Source: CAXSEF01 sp050920955
Lineage (GTDB): Bacteria; Pseudomonadota; Alphaproteobacteria; Acetobacterales; Acetobacteraceae
Reading direction: 5' to 3'
Length of the DNA: 64,000 nt
Assembly: GCA_050920955.1 (NCBI GenBank)
Contig: JBPBQS010000159.1
Span: 1-64,000 of the forward strand
The notes under the pieces are model-generated. The model was given only the letters and a program-made list of their open reading frames with translations, did no database searches and had not been told where the DNA came from. Positions within the stretch are counted from its first letter, which is position 1, and each line of letters begins with the position of its first letter. Made by a program: the position numbers and the translations under genes. Positions 32,044 to 40,027 of the stretch are shown one piece after another.

Positions 32044-33207
32044 ATGCACTCGCTCGACGCCTTCGCCCTGGACAAGCTCGCGGGGCTGGAGCGCCGCCGG
32101 CTGCGCCGCATCCTGTCCGAGACCACGCGCGACGCCGCCGACCCGTCGGAGGCCGCGTGGGTCATGCGCGGCGGCCGGCGCCTGCTGTCGTTCTGCTGCA
32201 ACGACTACCTCAACCTCGCGACCCACCCCGACGTGGTCGCCGCCGCCGTCGACGCGACGCTGCGCCACGGCACCGGCGCCGGCGCCTCGCGCCTGGTCAG
32301 CGGCAACCACGCCCTGTTCGCCGGCCTGGAGTCCCGCCTCGCCCGCCTCAAGGGCACCGAGGCCGCCTGCGTGTTCGGCTCCGGCTACCTGGCCAACGCC
32401 GGGATCGTGCCCGCGCTCGTCGGGCCGCGCGACCTGGTGCTCGTCGACGCGCTCGCCCACGCCTGCCTGTGGGCCGGGGCCCAGCTCGCCGGCGCGCGCG
32501 TGGAGACCTTCCGCCACAACGACGTCGCCCACCTCGCCGCACTCCTCGCCTCGGAGCGCGCCGCCCACCCCCGCGCGATGATCCTGACCGACGGTGTCTT
32601 CTCCATGGACGGCGACCTCGCCCCCCTGCCCGCCCTGGCCGCGCTGGCGGAGTCGCACGACGCCTGGCTGATGGTGGACGACGCGCACGGCCTGGGCGTC
32701 CTCGGCGCCGGCCGCGGCTCGGCGCACGCCTTCGAGCCCCCCGTCGCCGTGGCGCTGCAGATGGGCACGCTGTCCAAGGCCGCCGGCGGCTACGGCGGCT
32801 ACCTCTGCGCGTCGCAGGCCGTGGTCGACCTGATCCGCACCCGCGCCCGCCCGTTCATCTACTCGACCGGCCTGCCCCCCGGCGTGGTCGCCGCAGCCTC
32901 GGCGGCGCTGGACGTGATCGCCGCCGACCCCGCCTATGCCGCGCGCCCCCTCGCCCTCGCCCGCCGCTTCACCCGCGCCACCGGCCTGGCGGACGCGCAG
33001 AGCCCGATCGTGCCCCTCGTCCTGGGCACGGCCGAGGCGGCGCTCGCCGGGTCGCGCGCGCTGGAGGCGCAGGGGTTCCTCGTCTCCGCGATCCGCCCGC
33101 CCACGGTGCCCGACGGCACGGCGCGCCTGCGCTTCACCTTCATGGCGCGCCACACCGAGGACGAGGTCGACCGGCTCGCGGAGGCGGTGCGGGGGCTGGC
33201 GGCATAG
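32044..33207 (+). CDS. bioF: 8-amino-7-oxononanoate synthase
   Basis: PLP enzyme that condenses pimeloyl-thioester with alanine to form KAPA, the first of the four late steps of biotin synthesis. The 387-residue product has CCNDYLNLATHPDVV, GTGAGASRLVSGNHALFAGL, GVFSMDGDLAPLPAL, VDDAHGLGVLGAGRG and the PLP lysine in MGTLSKAAGGYGGY. A GGAG site precedes the ATG at 32044; earlier in-frame ATGs give an Arg/Pro-rich stretch not seen in BioF. Element E10 follows the stop. Together with bioD downstream it forms the plus-strand half of the biotin locus. Confidence 0.96.
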   Translation: MHSLDAFALDKLAGLERRRLRRILSETTRDAADPSEAAWVMRGGRRLLSFCCNDYLNLATHPDVVAAAVDATLRHGTGAGASRLVSGNHALFAGLESRLARLKGTEAACVFGSGYLANAGIVPALVGPRDLVLVDALAHACLWAGAQLAGARVETFRHNDVAHLAALLASERAAHPRAMILTDGVFSMDGDLAPLPALAALAESHDAWLMVDDAHGLGVLGAGRGSAHAFEPPVAVALQMGTLSKAAGGYGGYLCASQAVVDLIRTRARPFIYSTGLPPGVVAAASAALDVIAADPAYAARPLALARRFTRATGLADAQSPIVPLVLGTAEAALAGSRALEAQGFLVSAIRPPTVPDGTARLRFTFMARHTEDEVDRLAEAVRGLAA

Positions 33208-33208
33208 G

Positions 33209-33265
33209 CAAGCAAGGTTGAGGCGCTGCCTCAAACTCCGCCAAAGGCTCGCCTTTGGAAACGCC
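33209..33265. repeat. Hairpin element E10 (single class II arm)
   Basis: One arm: AAGCAAGG box, TTGAGGC-GCT-GCCTCAA outer stem, ACTCCGCC linker, CCAAAGGC-TC-GCCTTTGG inner stem, then GAAACGCC. There is no CTTAAG core or right arm. It begins two bases after the bioF stop. The following 220 bp up to the next gene hold no recognised feature. Confidence 0.85.
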
Positions 33266-33484
33266 TGCTCGAGGCGCCTGGCAGGACCGGTCCGCGGGCC
33301 GGGAGACGGCACGCGACGTGGCGGAAGGCCCGGCACGGTCGAGGGTGGCCGCTCGCCCATGCGGCCGGTGTCCCGCGCCCCGGGTTCCGGGGACACCTGC
33401 TGGACTGGCCCGCGTCGCCGAACGTATGAGCGGCGACTTGATCCGCAAGGCTGGCTTCCGCTGCCTGAACGAAGAGGTGTCCGG

Positions 33485-34282
33485 ATGAGGGTCGTCAGAC
33501 GGCTTCTGGCTGCGTCCGCCCTGCTGCTCGTCGCGGCGGCGCCCGCTCCGCCAGGCCTGGACGGCTGGTCGGGGACATGGACGCTCGACCGCTCCCGGAG
33601 CACGCTCGTCGGCACGTCCTTCCGGATCACGCGCGTTCCGGCCGGATACCACTTCGACTTCGGCGCCACACGGTTCGACGTCGGCGACGACGGCGCGTTC
33701 TACCCGACCGTTCCCGGAAGGGCGACCAGCCTCCGGGCGATCAGCGACCACGAGTGGGCGCGCGTCCACCGGGTGAACGGCACGGACGTCGACCGCAGCA
33801 GCCTCCGGATCACGCCGGACCACAAGGCGCTCGTCATCGACACCGACGCGGTGATGCCGGACGGCCAGGTTCGGCATTCGCACGAGGTGGACGAAAGGGT
33901 CGGGCCCGGGCAGGGCCTCGCCGGCACCTGGCGCAGCACGGAACAGGGCGTCAACGTCGCCGAGACCCTCTCCCTGCAGCGGCTGCCGGACGGCAGGTGG
34001 CAGTGGGGAGCGCCGGCGGAAGGGAACTACTACGTGGTCGCCCCGGACGGCCCGCCCGCGGTCAACCAGGGGCCCCGGGCGGTGGGCAACGTCACCATGT
34101 CGCTCCGCACGGCGTCGCCGGTCGAGATGCGCTGGACGGTCATGATCGCCGGCAGGCCGTTCATGGAGGGGGTGGATACGCTCGGGCCGGACGGCCGCCT
34201 GGTCGAGACGAGCTGGACGGACCAGTTCCCCGACGAGCGACAGCGGGCAGCCTACGCCAGGGTGCGGCCGCCTTCCCGGTAG
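33485..34282 (+). CDS. Secreted protein of unknown function
   Basis: Not recognised. The 265-residue product has a clear Sec signal peptide (MRVVRRLLAASALLLVAAAP, cleavage likely near APA) and a mature part rich in beta-strand sequence. The core opens with WSGTWTLDRSRSTLVG and later has GLAGTWRSTEQGVNVAETL, two GTW-containing stretches suggesting a repeated lipocalin-like or beta-barrel unit. It is less GC-rich in codon choice than its neighbours and sits between bioF and bioD, which are normally adjacent. It may be an insertion into the biotin operon. Role in biotin metabolism is not indicated. Confidence 0.7.
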   Translation: MRVVRRLLAASALLLVAAAPAPPGLDGWSGTWTLDRSRSTLVGTSFRITRVPAGYHFDFGATRFDVGDDGAFYPTVPGRATSLRAISDHEWARVHRVNGTDVDRSSLRITPDHKALVIDTDAVMPDGQVRHSHEVDERVGPGQGLAGTWRSTEQGVNVAETLSLQRLPDGRWQWGAPAEGNYYVVAPDGPPAVNQGPRAVGNVTMSLRTASPVEMRWTVMIAGRPFMEGVDTLGPDGRLVETSWTDQFPDERQRAAYARVRPPSR

Positions 34283-34290
34283 CCACGCCC

Positions 34291-34956
34291 ATGCCCACCC
34301 TGTTCGTGACCGCGACCGGCACCGACGTCGGCAAGTCCTACGTCTCCGCCGGCCTGCTCCGCGCCGCCCTGGCGCGCGGCGCCCCCGTGTCCGCGCTCAA
34401 GCCGGTCGCCAGCGGCCACGACCCCGCGCGCCTCGGCGACACCGACGCCGCCGTGCTGCTCCGCGCCCTCGGCCGCCCGGTGACGGCCGAGTCGGTCGCC
34501 GCGTGCTCGCCGTTCCGCTTCGCCGCCCCCCTGTCGCCCGACATGGCGGCGCGGCGCGAGGGCCGCTCGATCTCGCTGGAGGCCGTGCTGGGCGTGTGCC
34601 GGGCGGCCGAGGGGCCGGGGGCGCTGCTGGTCGAGGGCGTGGGCGGCGTGATGGTGCCGCTGGACGGGCGGCGCGGCGTGCTGGACTGGGTGGCGGGGCT
34701 CGGCTGCCCGGCGGTAGTGGTGGCGGGGAGCTACCTCGGCACGATCAGCCACAGCCTGACCGCCCTGGCGGTGCTGCGCGCGCGCGGCGTGCCGGTCCTG
34801 GCGCTGCTCGTCAGCGAGACCGAGGACAGCAGCGTGGGCCTCGGCGAGACGGTCGCGGCGCTGGCGGAGCAGGCGGCGCCGTGCCCCGTCCTGGCGGTGC
34901 CGCGCGGCGGCGGCGAGGCGGCGTTCGCGCAGGTCGCGGGGGCATGGCTCGGGTAG
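34291..34956 (+). CDS. bioD: ATP-dependent dethiobiotin synthetase
   Basis: Cytosolic enzyme that closes the ureido ring of DAPA using CO2 and ATP, giving dethiobiotin. The 221-residue product matches the usual length. It has the P-loop TATGTDVGKSYVSAGLL, ALKPVASGHD with the substrate lysine, LLVEGVGGVMVPLDG, and the late LLVSETED nucleotide-binding segment. The ATG lies 9 bp after the secreted-protein gene, so they may be co-transcribed with bioF. Element E11 starts at the base after the stop. Confidence 0.95.
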   Translation: MPTLFVTATGTDVGKSYVSAGLLRAALARGAPVSALKPVASGHDPARLGDTDAAVLLRALGRPVTAESVAACSPFRFAAPLSPDMAARREGRSISLEAVLGVCRAAEGPGALLVEGVGGVMVPLDGRRGVLDWVAGLGCPAVVVAGSYLGTISHSLTALAVLRARGVPVLALLVSETEDSSVGLGETVAALAEQAAPCPVLAVPRGGGEAAFAQVAGAWLG

Positions 34957-35080
34957 CAAGCATGGGCTCTGCCCAAACCCGCCAGGGGCGAGCCGCCCCT
35001 GGACCGGCCTCCTTAAGTGAAGCCAGTCCAGGGCGGCTCGCCCTGGCGGAGTTTGAGGCAGAGCCTCAACCTTGCTTGCT
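34957..35080. repeat. Hairpin element E11 (two arms, between convergent genes)
   Basis: Full element. Left arm: TGGGC-TCT-GCCCA, ACCCGCC linker, CCAGGGGCG-AGC-CGCCCCTGG. The core is CTCCTTAAGTGAAG. Right arm: CCAGGGCG-GCT-CGCCCTGG, GCGGAGT linker, TTGAGGC-AGA-GCCTCAA, ending CCTTGCTTGCTT. It fills the space between the bioD stop and the convergent acetyltransferase stop. Confidence 0.93.
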
Positions 35081-35082
35081 TG

Positions 35083-37638
35083 TCACCCCCCGAGGTCGAG
35101 CGTCGCCCGCATCACCTCCACGTCGTCCGGGTCCCGCGCGAGGGTGAACCCGAGCCTGCGCGCGAAGGCGAGCATGGGCGCGTTCTCCCCCAGGATCAGC
35201 CCGCCGACGCGCGCCACGCCCTGCCCCTCGGCCCACTCGAGCAGGCAGCGCATCAGGGCGGTGGCGACGCCCTGCCCTTTCGCGGCGGGCTCGACGAGCA
35301 CGGCGAACTCCGCCTCGGTGGCGCGCTCGCCGGGGCCGGGGCGGAGCAGGCGGCTGACGCCCACCGTGTCGGCCCCGCGTGTCGCGACGAAGGCCATCTC
35401 GCGGACGTAGTCGACCTGGGTGAGGCGCACGGTCTGCTCGGCGGAGAGCTGGGCGCGGCCGCCGAAGAAGCGGTAGCGGATGTCCTCGGGCGCCAGGCGG
35501 TGGAACAGCGCGTCGTGGGCCTGCGCGTCCTCGGGGCGGATCGGGCGCAGCAGGAAGGCCTCGCCGGAGGGGGCGGCGTAGGCGCGGGCCAGGTGGTCCG
35601 GATAGGGCGCGATGGCGAGGTCGGCGGCGGCGGGCGCCGGCGGCGGGCGCAGGCGGACCGCGGCGGCGACGGCGACGACCCCGGCGGGGGTGGCGAGCAG
35701 CGGGTCGAGCGACAGCGTGGCGAGCGCGGGCAGGTCGACGACCATCTGGCTGACGCGCACCAGAGTCTCGGCGACGGCGCCGGGGCTCGCCGCGGCGGTG
35801 TCGGCGTCGGTGGCGAGCAGGCGGCCGACGTCGGTGCGCCCGACCAGCGCGTGGGCGAGCACGAGGTTGAGCGGCGGCAGCTCGTGCGCCTGGTCGTGCA
35901 CCACGCGGGCGGCGCCAGCGCCGGGCCCGAAGGCGATGGCGGGGCCGAACACCGGGTCGTCGGCGACGTGCACCGACAGCGCGCGCGCCGGCGGCGGGCG
36001 GTGGCGCACCAGCACGCCCTCCGCGGACCCGCCGGCGAGCAGCAGCCGGGCCGCAGCACCCGCGCCGGCCGCGTCGTCGGCGTCGAGGCAGGCCTCGCCC
36101 CGCGCGTCGCGCCGCTCCAGGCTGACGGGGAGCCCGACGGCAAGGGCGGCGGCGGCGGCCTCGCCGGGGTCGCGGGCGATGCGCCAGGCGGGCACGGCGA
36201 TGCCGTAGGCGGCCAGCAGCGCGAGCGACTCCTCCGGCCGCAGCACGTCGCGCCCCGCGCGGGCGGCACGGTCCAGCAGGGCGCGGGCGCCGGCGCGGTC
36301 GGGGTGGAGGTCGGCGAGCGTGCCGGGCGGCAGCTCGCGCGCGGCGGCGGCGGCGTGGCGCTGCTGCACCAGGTGCAGGAAGCCGCGCACCGCCTGCTCG
36401 GGCGAGGCGAACACCGGCAGCCCGGCGTCGGCGAGCGTGGCGCGCAGGCCGGCGCCGGTGCTCTCGCCGAGCACGCAGGCCAGCAGCGGCACGCGCGTGG
36501 CAGCCGCGCAGGCCGCCAGCGCCGCGACGCCGGCCTCGTCGGCGACCCCGGTGGGCGCGAGCACGGCGAGCACGCCGCCCAGCCCGGGCTCGGCGGACAC
36601 CATGGCGCAGGCGTCGGCGAGCCGCGTCGGCGCGTCGGCCGCAAGCTGGAGCACGCCGCGCTCGATCGTGACCGGCAGGCTGGCGCGCAGCGCGGCGGCG
36701 GCGGGCTCGCCCAGCCGGTGCAACGCGATGCCCGAGCCGAGCGCCGCGTCCGCGGTCAGCCGCCCGAGGCTGATCGAGCCGGTCACGATCGCCAGCGTGT
36801 CGTGGCGCGCGGGCCGTGCGCGCGTCAGGGTCTCGGCGGCGGCGAGCAGGTCCTCGTAGCGCCGCACGCACAGGATGCCCGCGCGCCGCAGGGCGGCCTC
36901 GAACACCGCCTCCGCCGCGCCGTCCTCGTCGAGCAGCCGCCCGCCCGGCCGGATCGCCACGACCGGGCGCAGGCGCGAGGCGGCGCGGGCGGCGGAGATG
37001 AAGCCGCGCCGGTCGTGCAGCCTGCGCATGTCGAGCAGGATCGCGCCGGTGCCGGGGTCGCGCGACAGCCAGTCCAGCGTGACCGCGAAGCCCAGCCCCA
37101 GCCCCGCGTTGTTGCCGACGCCGACGATGTGGCTGAACCCCACGCCGTTCGGCCCCGACCAGTCGAGCACGGCGCGGCACAGCGACGCGGACTGCGACAC
37201 GAGCGCGACGCGCCCCGCGCGCGGCGGCAGGTGCGCGAGCGAGGCGTTCAGCCCGATCGCCGGCACGCACAGCCCGAACGAGTTCGGCCCCATCGCGCGC
37301 ACCCCCGCCGCGAGCCCGGCCTCGCGCAGCGCCGCGTGCCCCCCGGGCATGGCCGAGGTGACGAGCGCGAGCGTCGTGCCGCGCCGCCCCAGCGCCGCGA
37401 GCGCCGGCGCCACCTCCGCCGCCGGCGTGGCCACGAGCGCGAGGTCGGCGGCCTCCGGGAGCCCCGCCACCGCCTCGGGCGTGTCCGCGCGCAGCACCCG
37501 GCCGCGGAAGCCCGCGAGGTTGGCGGCCAGGCGCGCGCCGTCCGCGGTCGCGGCGCCGAGCAGCACGACGCTGCGCGGGCGGAACAGCCGCTCGGCGCGC
37601 AGCGGGCCGGGGTCGGGGCGGTCGCTCGGCTGGGTCAT
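35083..37638 (-). CDS. Pat-like protein acetyltransferase (inactive acyl-CoA synthetase fused to GNAT)
   Basis: The 851-residue fusion resembles Pat/YfiQ enzymes that acetylate lysines such as that of acetyl-CoA synthetase. Residues 1-450 are the ADP-forming acyl-CoA synthetase alpha-type region (FRPRSVVLLGAATADGARLA, AMGPNSFGLC, GRVALVSQSASLCRAVLDW). Residues 470-680 resemble the ATP-grasp beta part. The expected phospho-histidine GHAG motif reads RPGGRLLDEDG, so ligase activity is unlikely. The C-terminal 165 residues are GNAT: LRPIRPEDAQAHDALFHRL, EAEFAVLVEPAAKGQGVATALM with the acetyl-CoA loop, and a closing FTLARDPDDVEVM. It is convergent with bioD. Confidence 0.87.
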   Translation of the reverse strand: MTQPSDRPDPGPLRAERLFRPRSVVLLGAATADGARLAANLAGFRGRVLRADTPEAVAGLPEAADLALVATPAAEVAPALAALGRRGTTLALVTSAMPGGHAALREAGLAAGVRAMGPNSFGLCVPAIGLNASLAHLPPRAGRVALVSQSASLCRAVLDWSGPNGVGFSHIVGVGNNAGLGLGFAVTLDWLSRDPGTGAILLDMRRLHDRRGFISAARAASRLRPVVAIRPGGRLLDEDGAAEAVFEAALRRAGILCVRRYEDLLAAAETLTRARPARHDTLAIVTGSISLGRLTADAALGSGIALHRLGEPAAAALRASLPVTIERGVLQLAADAPTRLADACAMVSAEPGLGGVLAVLAPTGVADEAGVAALAACAAATRVPLLACVLGESTGAGLRATLADAGLPVFASPEQAVRGFLHLVQQRHAAAAARELPPGTLADLHPDRAGARALLDRAARAGRDVLRPEESLALLAAYGIAVPAWRIARDPGEAAAAALAVGLPVSLERRDARGEACLDADDAAGAGAAARLLLAGGSAEGVLVRHRPPPARALSVHVADDPVFGPAIAFGPGAGAARVVHDQAHELPPLNLVLAHALVGRTDVGRLLATDADTAAASPGAVAETLVRVSQMVVDLPALATLSLDPLLATPAGVVAVAAAVRLRPPPAPAAADLAIAPYPDHLARAYAAPSGEAFLLRPIRPEDAQAHDALFHRLAPEDIRYRFFGGRAQLSAEQTVRLTQVDYVREMAFVATRGADTVGVSRLLRPGPGERATEAEFAVLVEPAAKGQGVATALMRCLLEWAEGQGVARVGGLILGENAPMLAFARRLGFTLARDPDDVEVMRATLDLGG

Positions 37639-37818
37639 GGCGGTCCTGCTGGCCGGGGCCTGGGGCCGCGGACCGGCCGGGGGCGGCGGGCGGCGGCGTG
37701 TCGCGGGCGAGCCTAGCACCGGGCCGGCGGCAAGGCGTGCGACCCCTGCCCCGCCGGCGCGTTGCAGGGCTGCGCGCGCCGCGTCGGCGTGCGGGCGGAC
37801 GCGGAAGGGACGGCGGCC

Positions 37819-38775
37819 ATGATCGCGGATGATCCACGCTGGGACGCGGAGCTGCTCGGCCTGATGCGGGCCCGGCCGGAGGAGGCGCCCGCGCCCTCGC
37901 TCGACGCGCAGCGCCGCGCGGCCGACGCGGCGGGGGCGTCGGAGAACGCGGGCGGCCCGGCGATGGCCGAGACGCGCGACCGCTGGGTCCTGGCGCGCGG
38001 CCGGCGCGTGCTCGTGCGGGTGCACCGGCCGCGCCTGGACGCGGCGCTGCCGGCGCTGGTGTTCCTGCACGGCGGCGGCTGGGTGTTCGGCTCGCTCGAC
38101 ACGCACGACCGGCTGATGCGCGAGCTGGCCGCGCGGGGCGACGTCGCGGTGGTGGCCGTGGACTACGCGCTCTCCCCCGAGGCCCCGTTCCCGCGCGCCG
38201 CCGAGGAGTGCGCTGGCGTGCTCGCCCGTGTCGCGGCCGAGGCGGCGGGCTGGGGCCTGGACCCGGCCCGCCTGGTGCTGGGCGGGGACTCCGCAGGCGG
38301 CAACCTGGCGTTCGCGACCGCCCTGCTGCTGCGCGACGGCGCCGCGGACCCGGAGGTGGCGGCGGCGTGGCGGGCGCTGCGCGGCGTGCTGGCGATCTAC
38401 CCGGTGTGCGACGCGGCCATGGCGGACGCCTCCTACGCGGAGTTCGCGACCGGCTATGGCTGCGACGCGACGGACATGGCCTGGTTCTGGGCGCGCTACG
38501 TCCCCGACGCGGCCGCGCGCGGCTCGCCGCTGGCCTCCGTGGTGCGCGCGCCGCTCGCCGGCCTGCCGCCGGTGCTGATCCAGGCCGCCGAGCTCGACGT
38601 GCTGCGCGGCGAGGGCGAGGCCATGGCCGCACGCCTGGGCGAGGCCGGCGTGGACGTGCGCCACGAAGTTTCCGCCGGCGCGCCGCACGGCTTCCTCGCG
38701 CACATGGCCGGCGCGGCGCGGGCGCGCGAGGCCCTGTCGCTGGCCGGGGAGTGGCTGCGCGCGCGATGCCGCTGA
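37819..38775 (+). CDS. Alpha/beta hydrolase, hormone-sensitive-lipase type esterase
   Basis: Cytosolic carboxylesterase-like enzyme of 318 residues. It has the HSL signature HGGGWVFGS forming the oxyanion hole, the nucleophile elbow GDSAGGNLAFA, the acid in QAAELDVLRGEGE and the histidine in GAPHGFLAHMAG. The ATG at 37819 has a GGAAGGGA ribosome site; a longer frame adds a Cys/Arg-rich stretch without family support. The last codons overlap the next gene by 10 bp. The natural substrate cannot be inferred. Confidence 0.92.
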   Translation: MIADDPRWDAELLGLMRARPEEAPAPSLDAQRRAADAAGASENAGGPAMAETRDRWVLARGRRVLVRVHRPRLDAALPALVFLHGGGWVFGSLDTHDRLMRELAARGDVAVVAVDYALSPEAPFPRAAEECAGVLARVAAEAAGWGLDPARLVLGGDSAGGNLAFATALLLRDGAADPEVAAAWRALRGVLAIYPVCDAAMADASYAEFATGYGCDATDMAWFWARYVPDAAARGSPLASVVRAPLAGLPPVLIQAAELDVLRGEGEAMAARLGEAGVDVRHEVSAGAPHGFLAHMAGAARAREALSLAGEWLRARCR

Positions 38776-39866
38776 GCGACGACGCGCCGCTCGTGGACGT
38801 GTCGCTCGCCGACGGCGCAAGCCGGCGCGACATCCTCGGCGAGGGCTGGTGCGAGGGCGAGCGCGACGGCACCTGGACCGGCGACTCCGAGGCCCGGCTG
38901 CACCTGCCCCTGCCACCCGGCGCGGAGGCCTGCGTGCTGCGCCTCCACGCCGCCCCCTACCGCGTCGCGCACAAGCTCGGCGCGCAGCGCGTGCTGGTGC
39001 TGGCCGACGGCCGCCTGCTCGGCCGCCTGCGCCTCGACGCGCCGGGCGAGGCCTCGCTCGCGATCCCGGCGGAAGCAGTGCGCGGCCGGCGCGTGCTGTC
39101 GCTGACGCTGCTGCTGCCCGACGCGCGCCGCCCGTCCGAGCTGGGCGACAGCGACGACCGCCGCCTGCTCGCCCTCTTCGTCGCCCGCGTGGCGCTCCTG
39201 CTCCCCGGGCCCGACGCGCCCTCCCCGTCCGCCGACGCCCCCCCGCCCGCTGACCGCGCGCTGCTGGAGGGCTTCGAGTCGCTGGGCTGGAACGAGGAGT
39301 TCGGCTTCGTGCAGCGCCGCGTCCTGGCGGAGCCCGCGGGCCTGCTGCGCTGGTCGTCCTGGCCGCTCGGCGCCGCCGTGCTGGCCGAGGCGCTCGACGC
39401 CGCGCTGTTCGGCGTGGGCGACCCGGCCCAGCTCGCGGTCGACGGCGAGGCCGACTCCTGGGTCGCCACCGACCGCCGCTGGGGCCTGCGCACCGACACG
39501 CAGGTCGCGGTCCACGCGATGCCGGCCGACGTCCTGCGCGCCCGCGAGTCGGCGGCGCGCGGGATGCTGCGCGCGCGGCTGCTGTCCACGTTGCGCGAGG
39601 GCCGCCGCGTCCTGGTGCACCTGGAGCGCGACCCCGCCGAGCGCGGCGCTGCGGACGCGCTGGCGGCCGCGGTGGCGGCGTGGGGCGGGTGCCCGCTGCT
39701 GTGGGTCTCGCGGGGGCCGGAGGTCGCGGTGCGTCGGCGCGGCGGGCTGCTGGAGGCGACGCTGCCGCGGCTGGCGCCCCCGGGGAACCTGGCGCGGGTC
39801 GCGGAGGAGGACTGGCTGGCGGTGTGCCGGGAGGCGTGGCGGCTGGCGGGAGGCAGGCAGGCATGA
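38766..39866 (+). CDS. Unknown protein with SLGxNxEFG domain
   Basis: The 366-residue protein is translationally coupled to the esterase. Residues 1-150 form a beta-rich region with GWCEGERDGTWTGDSEARLH, resembling a small carbohydrate-binding-like module. Residues from about 175 carry FESLGWNEEFGFVQRRVL, then GLLRWSSWPLGAAVLAEALD. This pattern recalls the SLGxNCEFGxVQR family in sugar-polymer loci, sometimes classed with DUF1796 putative cysteine peptidases. The usual cysteine is glutamate here, so a catalytic role is doubtful. The TGA stop is the first bases of element E12. Function is not assigned. Confidence 0.65.
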   Translation: MPLSDDAPLVDVSLADGASRRDILGEGWCEGERDGTWTGDSEARLHLPLPPGAEACVLRLHAAPYRVAHKLGAQRVLVLADGRLLGRLRLDAPGEASLAIPAEAVRGRRVLSLTLLLPDARRPSELGDSDDRRLLALFVARVALLLPGPDAPSPSADAPPPADRALLEGFESLGWNEEFGFVQRRVLAEPAGLLRWSSWPLGAAVLAEALDAALFGVGDPAQLAVDGEADSWVATDRRWGLRTDTQVAVHAMPADVLRARESAARGMLRARLLSTLREGRRVLVHLERDPAERGAADALAAAVAAWGGCPLLWVSRGPEVAVRRRGGLLEATLPRLAPPGNLARVAEEDWLAVCREAWRLAGGRQA

Positions 39867-40027
39867 GGCTCCGCCTCAAACTCCGCCAAGGGAAGCCCCT
39901 TGGATGGCTTCCCTAAGCAAGGCCAGTCCAGGGCGGCTCGCCCTGGCGGGTTTGGGCGTAGCTGGCCAAAGGTTCCGACGACCCCCTTGGGTCGTTGGAA
40001 GGCCAGCGGAGGGAGAGCCCATGCTTG
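39861..40027. repeat. Hairpin element E12 with a nested structured insertion
   Basis: Left arm: TGAGGC-TCC-GCCTCA, ACTCCGCC linker, CCAAGGG-AAGC-CCCTTGG. The core is a shortened CCCTAAGC. Right arm: CCAGGGCG-GCT-CGCCCTGG and GCGGGTTT linker; then the outer stem TGGGC/GCCCA is split by about 58 bases. The insertion holds GCTGGCC (39961-39967) paired with GGCCAGC (40001-40007) and an inner 12-bp stem (39973-39984 with 39989-40000, one G-T pair, loop CCTT). Confidence 0.88.
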
